Program-made: the position numbers and the translations under genes
Source of the DNA: Leptidea sinapis
Taxonomy: Eukaryota; Arthropoda; Insecta; Lepidoptera; Pieridae
Length of the DNA stretch: 64,000 bases
Direction: 5' to 3'
Assembly (NCBI RefSeq): GCF_905404315.1
Contig: NC_066296.1
Location: forward strand, 5,146,001-5,210,000
The notes under the pieces: model-generated
What the model was told of the DNA's origin: nothing
Seen by the model: only the letters and a program-made list of their open reading frames with translations
Database searches by the model: none
Shown: piece by piece, positions 10,501-22,500 of the stretch
How positions within the stretch are numbered: position 1 is the stretch's first letter
Layout: each line of letters starts with the position of its first letter

Positions 10501-13500
10501 TAAGTCTCTAGGCATAAAAAAACTGCTGAATGTAAAAGGCTTTTCTGTAATAATAATAATTACAATAATATTATAACACCATACCATGCATATGGTTTTC
10601 AATATTTGTGTTAAATATGGCGTGTTTAATAATACACTCATATTTAAGTCGGCACACACTTCGGACCCTAATAACTATCGTCCTGCTTCAATGCCCATAG
10701 AATTTTTTTTTGAGAAAATAATTCTAATTACGCTTACTTCCTTTAACTCTCATATGTTACTTCATATCATCATAGTTTGCCTTTTTTAGGCGAAGTTCAG
10801 CTACGGAGGGAGAAATTGAGCTAATCAAGAATATTTTTGATGTATATTCTACGCTGGTCAGGATGTTACTATGACATAAAAGCAACTGCGCTCAATCTTC
10901 TGTTCTTAACTTAACAATATAATTTAATAAATTAGTTGATGTAAATGGCGGGTAATACGTAAAACCCACTAAGGCAACACGATGACTTACCAGGAGCGGT
11001 GTCTGTGGTGCGATCACCTGACCAACCCTGCCTGCCATCGAGCACATGGCCACCATCGAATGTCGCACGGACGTGGGGTACAGCTCCGACGTGTAAATAT
11101 AGATGCTGCTAAACGCCATGCTGATACACAGCTTGCCGAGCAAGTTAAGGCTCGTCTGGAGCCATTGATAATCTGAAATAGTCGATCAACACCTACGTAC
11201 TACACATACTTGTACTACAAATACTTGTACTACAACACTTGTACTACAACACTTGTACTACAATACTTGTACTACAATACTTGTACTACACATATTTGAC
11301 AAATTTCAAACGATTGTTAATGACATGCATAATATTATATTAGATGGTACTCGTATTATTTATTAATGTTAATTTTTTTTCTTGACTTAAAACTTTGGAC
11401 TTATTTTATTTGATTATTTGGCGCTATGGACATAATTTGATTTTATATAACTTGACAATTTTGTATTATTTCACCATTGTTTTTTACCTTTAATATAAAA
11501 CCCAATTTCGTTATTTTATTTGTATTTCTGGGACTAGCCTGTGAATGCTCTGGGTAAAACTGTAAGTTTACAAGTTTATATAATAAATAAATAAATACTA
11601 TGCAGCTATTGTTTACAAAGTATCATATCACGTTTATATATATTTATATATATATATATATTTGGGAAAAACTGTAAGTTTACAAGTTTATATAATAATA
11701 AATAAATAAATACTATGCAGCTATTGTTTACAAAGTATCATATCACGTTGACAAGAAATGAAAATACTGTTTTCAAAGCAATCTTCACAGGATGTTCTAG
11801 TTTTATTCTGATAATAATTATAGAAAATCACATACCTACGTAGCTAGTAGTACTAAACATAAATATATACGATTCAGATTCTAATTCTTTAGATATTTAA
11901 TTGATATAATAATCTTAAATTAGTACTTATCAATAATTAATGAGTGCCAATCGCATTAGTTATAATCGTAAAGATTGATATCACAAGAAATTATTGAAAT
12001 CTAATGAAATACTAATATACTCAATTGAACGAAAATGTAAGATGTGAAATGTTAATTGAATAAAACAAGAAACCTACCAGATGGTATGAACGGTAGTCCG
12101 AATAAGGATACGGAGCAAACGAAGAATGCTGTCATGATAGATCCTTTCCTCCCGAATCGATCCAAAGTCAGCACACTCAGACCATATCCAGGTATCTCGA
12201 CCAGCGCAGTCAGGATGTAGTTCACGTATCTATTGCCTCCCAAAGACACCGAGTTTATTGACAGTCCATAGTATATAAATGTCACTGTTATCCACCAAAA
12301 AGAACATATGAACAGCCTTGACACCAGCACTTTTGACTTTATTACTTGCCAGAAGACAGATTCCTTTTTTCCTTCAGCAGCTGACGTTGAATTCAGCTCT
12401 TCCACTTGTACTGTCTCATCTGTGAGCTGCCTGATTGTTTCAGGTGAGAGTTTTTTTTTATTTACTGCAGCAGCTTTGAATATTATCTTTGCCGCCTCAG
12501 CCTTCCGCCCTTTGCTGAGCAGCCATCGGACACTCTCCTCAATTACGAAGTAATACAATAGAAATATGAACGATGGCGCATAAAGGACTCTGGTAAGTGT
12601 CCTCCATTCCGGAATTCCCCAGGCGACCAAAGCTAGGATAGCCTGGCCAACTGCGAAAGTGCATGAGATAATATTACCGCCAAGCACTCGACGGTTGATT
12701 CCGACCATTTCCAAAGCTGAAATAATAAACATTTCATACCTGAGTATATATATTTATGTATATACACCGTAATTTATTTTATTTATTTATTCAGAAACAA
12801 AACAGTCCTTTATAATAGTAAGGTTACAAATATAGATAAAGTAGAAGACAAAACAGTTCCATAAATTAATGCTAATTATGTTCACAATGGACAATAATGA
12901 AAAAAAAACAACGATGTTTTAAACCAAATATGAAAACTACAAAATAATAACAAACAAAACGAAAGTTTAAACAGTTATACATTACAGATACAATAACAAT
13001 GATATTATTATTTAGAGATAATGAAAATATATCAATTTCAGTAAGATGTAAATTGTAAAAACTACAAGAGCGCCTCACAAATGTAATTTCCTATTATCGT
13101 GCGCAAAGTTCGATTTTGCGCATACATATACGTTCGCAAAGTACTACTTTCCCACACGTTGACAAGAGCGTGCGGGAATGTAGCTGATCATGTGGGAATG
13201 TAGCTGAGCGTGCGGGAATGTTTGAAAATTATTATAGTGGTCGAACTTTGCGCAACTTAATAGTAAAAATAGTAAACGATACTCGTGCGCACGTAGATCA
13301 TCCTGCACTCTCTTCGCTCGTGCGGGAACGACCTACTTTCCGCACTTATATCGTAATGTAGTATTCCTGTATAATTTGTTTTATAAGGTGATACATAAAA
13401 AGTAATCTAAGAACGAGAGGAGATTCGCAGTGTTATATATTTAATTTGATTTAACAAGGATGCTGAATCAAGCTTAATTTATAAGAAAGGAGAACTACAA

Positions 13501-16500
13501 AGTTACCTAGAATGAAACCGGAGCTGTAGACTCCTGAGCCCACGATGGCCTCAAGGGTTTCGAGTATGATGTACATAATGTAGGAGGTGGAGAAAGACCT
13601 GGCCAGCCCCACGACAGCCGGCGCCACAGCCGTCAAGATGAACGCAACTCGCCGACCAAAGCTTTAAAATAAATTAGATTATTAAATATCTGCTGAATCT
13701 AAATAATTCAATTTCACACAGTAAAACCTTGGAAATTATTATGCTTAAGTGAACTATAAACGTCGTAATATATATGCACGAGACTCAATTTTAGTTAATT
13801 TTTTCTATAAATTGTCTTCCACAGAAGAGACATTTTTATACAAAAGTTTTCCCTTTGGGAGCAATAATAAATAGATCTCACCTGCACCAACTAGGCCCCT
13901 ACAGAAAAAATAATGGCAATAACACACAATCACATATCTGCTTGAGCAACCACAAGGAGATTAAGAATTTTTGACTCCACTCTTCTTAAATCTTTTAAAG
14001 ATGGGAGTTATTAAATTCAATAATAAGAATAAGGAGAATAAACTTAAAACGATTGATTTCAGAATAGGAGGCGATAAAAAGTCAATCTATGTTGTCGATT
14101 ACTTGACAACGGAACTAAGGAAAATACACGCTTTTACCAGGATAACAGCTACGAGCTTAACCTATAAATATGTCTGGTTAAAGAATGAGCGTGTATTTCT
14201 TTGAAAATCAGACATGGCTGAATTTATTGTAGTGAGGAATATTGAAAAGTAAGGGTCTTTTGTTTAGATCTCGTTAAAAGCTGGCTTATCTAAATATATA
14301 TTAGCAGAATGTAAGAAAGATAAAGAAAAACACGGTATGTAAGACCGAATATCTTATCGAATGATCCTTAAATTCACTGGGACATAGCTCAATGACGATG
14401 TTTTCGATGAAGAGTTTATCGATAGTCGTAACATAGTTTATCGTAGACATAGATAGCAAAGAAATATAAAACAAAACAAAAACAGTTAAATCTGCTTAAA
14501 TCTAATCAAATACAGTAGTCTGAGAGCAACTGCGAAAACCTGTGAGGTAGGTAATAGTAGAGGTAATAAAAAACAAACCAAGGCTATTTGCACTTTCTTT
14601 TAACTTTCTTGAAATTTCTTGACAAAAACTTCAAAATTAATTTATGAAAACGAACAGATCCTTGTAGTAGGGGACTTTAATATGGGTAATTTGACATGGT
14701 CTTAACTTACTACCATCGTGTTGTTGCAGTCTGGATTCCACCGTTATTGACTTCATTCAAGATCACGAACTAAAACAATTTAATGCCATACCCAAAACAT
14801 TACATACTCTATAATGAAAGAGTAGTTCATGTGGTTATGTCCAAAACGCAGGGGTGGGACAGACGCCTTAAAGTGACGTTTTCAGAAGACTGTAGTGCCG
14901 TCTGTTAGTTGCCCCGAAAATGAAAGCTTTGTCAGCTGTCACTCGCTTTGAAACCTTTCAACTTTTCTTTATTTGTGTCACTGCCCAATGGTCATAAAAT
15001 GTCGGCTACGCCTAGCGTTTGCACATGTATGTAACTCTCGTGTTCCATTTTGCATATTTACACTATTAAATCTATACTTTATGTTCTATGTTGTGACAAA
15101 ATTAGATAACTAATTCTACGCGCAATTTCAACATGGTAAAAAATTGCAATACCTACATTAAAAAGTAGAGTTAGTTATTTAATTGCGTCAGAACATTAAA
15201 AATGAATTTTATAATTTCGAGCTTACATATAGTAATTTTCGGGGCCAATCTCCAGATGGCGCCAGCTTTCAAATAGACAGCTCATAATGCGTAGAGAGGG
15301 CTCTCTTTTCCCTATATATTATTATACTCTTTGCCAAAACGACTCTAACTTATAGAAACGCACTTCTACTTCGGGGGACTGCAGATGAAATGATTCAAGA
15401 TAGTATTTGTCATAGTTGTTATTATTAAGTTTAGCGCCATTTACTGCCACGGAGGTGGTATTTGATGTAGACAGATCGCTTTAAAAAAAAGCATCTTTCT
15501 CCATCTACTGTCCCCCTGAAAACGAGACCTGGAAAGGTCTTGAAACGTGGGGTTAGCGAAAATAATAATAATAATGTAACTTTTACTCAAAATCGAATGT
15601 TAAAACAGTTATAATTTTATTTAAATGTGTAACACTCGCGTTAAACTATAAAAATACTATTATCCAATCAATAATAACGGTGGTCGGGAAAATATTATCA
15701 ATCACAGACAAATCTCGATTCTTTCGACTTTGTTAAAATTTATTTGAGTCTCTGTTGTAACGCCATGTTCTTCACCCGCTCTCGGAAGCGTAGCATGGAT
15801 TCGTCCATTCTAGATCAACTAGCACAGGCCAGTCGAATATTATTAGTTTAATTTATTCATTAGTTTAGACTCATTCGAATCTCGTAGCAAAGTTAATGCG
15901 ATTTATACAAATTATTCAAAGGCTTTCGACAAAGCTAATCACAGATTTCTGGTAGCAAAACTTTCAACCATTGGTTAAGGCTAAGTTGGTGTGACTGATG
16001 AGTGATGATTTCAAAAATAATTAAAACAATGTACTTTTGTAAATAAAAAATGTTTTTTTCCCAACTCGATGAAAAGCTGTCCTTAAGTCCCTGGTACGAG
16101 GGTCTCTCCCGTCAAGACGACTAGATTCGTACCAGGGACTAAAAGACAGCTTTTTATCGAGGTAGGGAAAAAATCGTATACGCACCAAGTGAGATAAGTA
16201 GGACATTGCTTATGCAGGTTAATATTCCGCGGGTGGCAATGTCCTAGTTTTCTCCCTAGTTGCGTAACATACTATTATTTTCATGGACGCTAAGCTAAGA
16301 AATATCAAACTGATTCGTTATGTTATTATTTCAATGTTGACATACCTGTCCGATATGTAGGCAGTAAGGGGGAGTGCAAAGAATATCCCGACACTGTGGA
16401 GTGTCCCCACCAGGGTGCGCTTCCATTCTTCACACGCAAGATCGAACTGGAACACAACATAGCACACGACGTGACAACATTCACGGACTCATTGCCACTT

Positions 16501-19500
16501 GGCAAATACGATTAAACCAAAAATATTTTATTTCGTAAATAATATCATCGTTCGGTTGCTCTTTTCAAAACAGATTATTACAAGTTATTATTTAACTTTA
16601 ATTACATTTATCTATCTGAGACAGACATGTAACAGCTCAGCAGCTCAGTCCCAAGAGTTATTTAGATCCACATATTTACAACTTTTTTTGCAATCTGCAA
16701 CATCACATTGTTCGTGCGGAAGTGCAGATAAATTATACGACTCTAGAATGTAATATTATTGAATTTCATTTGCATTACTTATATTTTTTTTTTTTTTTAA
16801 ACTGGAAATTAATGGTGAAGGTGATATTGAAAGGAGAGTGAAACGGAAACTGTGTGAATTTAGTGCTGCATGCTCAAAAAAACGGCCAGACAGTGCCAAA
16901 AGTGGTGCGACTGGCGGTTCTTGTTCCCACGTTGATGTATTGAAGTGGCAGTTGGGTATGGCAGAAAAATCATGACAGCAGAATTAACGCAGTAGAGATG
17001 CGATTATTGCATTGCATGCGTGGTGTGGGAGATGTCGATGCGAAGTAGTCAGAAGACTAGGATTGAGAAAGGAATGCTGAAATGGTTTGGAAACGTGAAG
17101 CGAATGAGTGAAGAAAGACTGAAGAATCAAATATATAAGGCAAATGTGTGTGGGCAAGTCGCGGAAGACCTTGTACGACTTTCGTTGACCAGGCAAGGTC
17201 CAGAAAAGAAAAGGTCCGAAGCACCCGAAACCGGCAAGAATGTATGAAAAGATGTTGAGAAAGCGCGTGAGGTCTGTAACGATAGAAACAAGTGACGTCT
17301 CTGCCTGCACCGGCGGGAAAAAGACAGTCTGTATGTGGAAATTCATGTATTTTTCGGCACATTGCCAATATTTACGTTAGATATGCATTAATTAACACGT
17401 CGTAGACACTTTAAAGTAGTTTTTATTCGGCTTAAAAAAATTTTTTTCGGCTTTAAAAGTAATGATGGTTACATTTGAGGCATTTGCACATGATGCCGGC
17501 TAGATTATTGGTACTACAACGGCGCCTATTTCTGCCGTGAAGGAGTAATGTGTAAGCATTTTTTTGTTTTGGTCTGAAGGGCGCCGTAGCTAGTGAAGTT
17601 ACTGGGCCAATGAGACTTAACATCTTATGTGTCAAGGTGACGAGCGCAGTAGTAGTGCTGCTCAGAATTTTTGGGGATTTTCAAGAATCCTGAGCGGCAC
17701 TGCATTGTAATGGGCAGGGCGTATCAATTACCATTTGGTGAACGTCCTGCTCGTTTCGTCCCTTACTGTCATAAAAAACTGAAACATTTAAATTAACTTA
17801 CTGTAGCAACAATAGTGTCTTCGTTTTGATAGACCCAACTGGTGCATCTCTTTTTGTCAGTTGGGTGGAAGGAGTCAGCTGAGCAGGTGCTGGAGATCGG
17901 CACGTAACGCTCGCACTGGCCTGCGCCGTCGGGCAGAGCCCAGCTCCCCCAGACGTCAGTCTCAAACTGGGGCGGAGACGACTCACATTCTGGCACCTTG
18001 CATCTGAAAACATTTTACTGTTTTTGGCCACTCTAATTATCAAAATACAATACTTATGCTATTTTGTTTTTTATGGGAGATAGGACAAACGAGCGTACGG
18101 GTCACCTGATGTTAAGTAATCACCGCCACCCACATTCTCTTGCAACACCAGAGCTGAGGAATCACAAGAGCGTTGCGGCCCTTTAAAGAAGTGTACGCGC
18201 TTTTTTTGAAGGTACCCATGTCGTATCGTGCTGGAAACACCGCACAAGTAAACTCATTCCACAATTTGGTCGTACGTTGAAGAAAGTTCCTTGAAAATCG
18301 CACTGTGGAAGAACGCCAAACGAGCAGATGATGGGGATGATATCTTAATTTGTGGCATGTCGTGTGAAGGTGGAATTTGGTAGCAGTAATCAGGTGAAAC
18401 AGGTCTTCGGAACACTCCCCGTGATAAATGTGGTAGAAGACATAATTTAGTTGTTCATGTGGAAGTGGTGACGTAGACACATCGAGTCAGTGTTGAAAGT
18501 GAAATAAAATAAATAATAGCGTTTTAGCATTAAAAAGTAAATTAATAAGTATAATAGTGCTTAAACTACAAGATTAATATATAGGAATGTGTAAAAAGTA
18601 GTGAAAAACATAATACATTAACAACTAAATTGGAGCAAAACAGCGATTATTTTATCATATTGTGACAAATGATCAAAACGAAGGAAATCCGATTGGCTAA
18701 CACAGCAATTAACAAGCTGTACTGTGAATGATAAGTGCGATAGTAAAGTAAAAGTGTACATAAAATAAAACTTAACTTAAACTGAGTTGAAAACAAAACA
18801 TGACTCATGAGTTTATAAACAAATTTTACCTGTAGTACAATTTACAACACGAAGTTTTGAAATTGTTATCATTCTTATATCACTTTATTATTTACCACAT
18901 AAATACACTAGTTAAAATTCAATATTTAAATGATTCCTAAATAATAATGATGAATGAATTTGTGACAATTAGGAAAAAAACCGCCATTAGGTACAGTGAA
19001 TCAATGAATTCTTCAATTTTATCTACAAACTCAGAGTATTTATCGAGAAGTCTTCCCGACTTATCAAAGGGTAATTCATATGAGTTTATGGAATTAAAAG
19101 AAGAGGTAGATGGTACAGTAGTAAAGAACAGTTAACATCAGCTCATGGAGAGATAGAGAGTCTACTTTTAGAAATAAGTACGTTAAAAAAATTATCTATA
19201 GAACAACAAATTACAATCTTAAAAAAATCTGCGAAGGTCATCCAAGAAGTTCCACAAAAAAATTGCTTAGTAAAAAATCTGATAAATACACCAATAGTCA
19301 CATTATTGCGCAAAAAGACAATTAATGACAATATAAACAATAGCTGCATTGACTTGAATCTACAATGTGACGACGATATACGATCTGAGGGTAGTCTCAA
19401 AAATAACAACAGCGGCAAATTACGAACTCCGAAACAGATTTGTACTATGTCCAATACACAGTGCTCACAAAAAGCCACAGATGGCGCTACTCACACTAAA

Positions 19501-22500
19501 GATGTTGGTACAATCAAGAATGGTGAAATTTTAATAATAGGTGGGAAACAGTGCTTAAGACTCACATCGCAACTAATTAAATGGCGTGGCAAACATGTAC
19601 TTAATAATATTTATGTAACATCAATCTAACATGTTTATGCAAATAAAGACTTTGACTTTGAAAAAAAATAAGGCGACGTCTCTACGCAACGTCAAATTAT
19701 CTAGCCGTTCACACAACACTGGGTCCCTGTCTATTCGAGCAGCTCTGCGTTGCACGCGGTCAAATGGTGCGTGCTGATACTGGAGTGCATCAGACCAGAA
19801 ATGACAGAAATACTCCACATGTGGGCGGACCTGCACTTTATACAGCGCTAGAATATGGGCCGGTTTGAAGTTTTGCCATACTCTATTTATGACGCCCAGC
19901 TTCCTCGAAGCCAGTTAGACTTTACCTACCAAATGACCGCGGAGTTCAGTTCATTTCGATTTCGAGATGCAGAATTCCGAACTAGTGTGACAAGTGTTCT
20001 CGAAGATCTATTTATTATTACCTACTCCTAATATTTACATTGCTCTAGGTTGTATCACCCTTTTCAAGAACAGCACCACAATACTCATGTACGATGCTTA
20101 CGGCATTTTGCCTTGAGGATGGCGGAATTGAAATGCTACTGGAGGATCTTAAGGATCACAGGCTCTGAGGAGCTTGGCTTTAACTCCATCATCACGCAGC
20201 ACCTTGTTGTTTTTATGCTGGTTTAGGGCCATACTAATCTCATACAGGCTGACGCCTGGGATATCGTGTTTTATACTATCTCTTTCTCTGTCTCTGTCTA
20301 TCTCAGCCGTGTTGGTAGCAAGTGCCCGAGAGGTCGTGTTATGCCTGTCTGTAGAGCTTCTCGACTTCCTCCAAATGTATGGGCTGGGATGAAACAACCC
20401 TGCCGTCACAAGTCTTCAGCTTCGTCTGTTGGCTCTGCGCCATAGACAATTAGTGTTGTGCATATACTCTAGAGTCCTTGTTACGCTCTATAGCCGACTT
20501 TACACAATTTGTGTTATGGCGTCATATATCGAGAGTCAAAGACATGTCTATTTATTTGAGTATACTGAGAAGCATCGTGCAGGGACTGAAGGGTAATTTG
20601 ATGTCTTACATGCATCAATTTTAGGGTAGAACCTGGGATTTTTTCGGTACTTTCGAAGCCCTAGCCTTGAATAACTTAGACCCAGCCGTTTGAACAACTT
20701 CCACAAACTTGTTATTATACTCGTCCACGTCAACGCAGGCATTCGAAGCGGTATTGAAATTCGAGTTGAAAGTTTGTCAGGTTTTGGATATAGATGGGTG
20801 CAGGTCGTAACGTAGACTTCACCAGTCGGGCACTTGTGCGTGTGGTGCACACCAGAATAGAACCACACTATCGTCCTTCAATAGCACACAAAGGACGGAG
20901 GATGGGCAACGGCATCTTGAAAGGAAAGCATCACCATCGAAAACATGATTAACGCTATAAGGCCCGGCCCCCAGAACCTGACGGCCCTGTTTGTGGTGAC
21001 TGCGGTAGCAGCCACATAAGCAACGAAGCAGAAGGTGCTAAGAATCCCTGGGTTAGTCAAGGTTACCACAAACGAAGACCACTATCCCTGGCCACATATA
21101 CTGACTCACTACGGACTGGCGAGAAGTTGGATGGGATGTCGTAGTGTTGTCTATAGGCCGAAGGCAGTGTGAAGTGAGACCCAATAATCTATAATGTATT
21201 CTAGATTATTGGATCCTATAATAAATTCCGGATAGCTTTTCTTCTTCCGGGAGAGTGACCAATTGTCCCAAGATAGTGTCGGCTTCCTCGTCCACAAGTC
21301 TCTAGTCAGCTAGCGAGGTCGGGAGTGTGTTGACTAGGAAAGCGTACCTAATACGCAGAATTACTGAACAGTAATCTTTGGAGGTCATTCAGGCTTTCGC
21401 TCTGACTTCTACACACTCCGATGAGGAGGTGGATGATTCAGTTTTCTCAACATCCATTCACACTTATAAGGCACACTTCAACATAGAGACTTCAACGCTG
21501 AACATACATGAGGCTAGATTGTATTGAGGTACTTGATCCTCTAGCTTCCCCCGCCAAACCTCCGGTGGCCCCCTGTCACACTATACATACCATTCATTAA
21601 AATGACATACCAGTCTCAATCAATTACTCACAAATCGTTTTGGAGCGATAATGAATAAGTTGATAATGGTGGGATTAAGATAAATGTAGAGATACATTTC
21701 ATAATTTGATAACAATTGCTAAAAACTGTGATGATAAAATAAATTCCAGAGCTGGTCACAGTAACAAGTGGTACACGAATGATTCGGAAAATATTTATTT
21801 GGCTCGCTGAAGCTATATCCGATTAAACTTACACACATTGACGTACAATAAACTATTAGACTCCCAATCACACTTAAAAACTATCTGAAGCAAAACTCTG
21901 CCTAGGCGTTTATTAGGCAGAGTTTTCGTTCAGTTGTGTTTCGACCGCGCTTTGAATACAACGCCACGCAATGACAAAGTGTTCGGTGAAAGTCAAATTA
22001 CCAGCATATCCAAATTTAAAAGGCGGAAGTGCCCATTTAAATTAAGAAAAATGTGTAACTTTTTTTAAACTTTGTGCTAAATAATTACATTTCAGTTTCT
22101 AAAACAAAATGTATTTGCCTCGTGTTCGCGTCTGGCGTAGAGTCTCGCACGTGACGTGACTTGAACATTACTGCCACTTTTAAAAAGTATTTTAATAAAA
22201 TAATTAAAAAAAAATGTGTGTGTGTGTGTACTTATGTCCACGCAAGAAGTTATACTTCTTTGGCCTAACGAAGCAAAAATCATTAAAATGATTTATTCCT
22301 CGTGGTATTCTACGTTTTTAGAAAGAACAATTTTGTAAAAATCTTGCAACGATGGCTTTGACGATTAATAATTAAATAATAAATACGGCTTCATGGGCTT
22401 GAACCCTTTGCCTGTTCTAATAATGGACGAAGAAACCAAAAAAAAATAACGAATGACGCAAACGTCAGTAAATTTTAGGAACTAACTTCAACCTGTTACT

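Larger units (their letters stand above)
18062..20010 (-). mobile_element. CR1/Jockey-like LINE ORF2 3' end, split by a nested LINE
   Basis: On the minus strand the segment 20010-19668 encodes QVRPHVEYFCHFWSDALQYQ, then FDRVQRRAARI and LTLRRDVA. The reading resumes at about 18443 with YVFYHIYHGECSEDLFHLI, RTTKLWNEFTCAVFPARYD and TFKKSAYTSLKGR. These are consecutive parts of one ORF2 C-terminus, so the 1.2 kb between them is an insertion. Frameshifts and a damaged context make the host LINE dead. Confidence 0.8.

Noticed and set aside
5396..11293. CRISPR-like arrays
   Set aside because: The tandem repeats at 5.4 and 11.2 kb have no unique spacers, and the DNA is eukaryotic.
12308..12553. 81-codon plus frame
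   Set aside because: Antisense shadow of transporter exon 5.
16984..17368. Minus frames of 103-120 codons
   Set aside because: Antisense shadows of the LINE ORF2 fragment on the plus strand.
18444..18490. Clear target duplication for the nested ORF1-only LINE
   Set aside because: Only about four bases (ATAA) match at the two junctions, which is not significant.
20878..21069. 63-codon hydrophobic minus frame
   Set aside because: It looks membrane-like by composition but has no homologue I recognise and lies in LINE debris.
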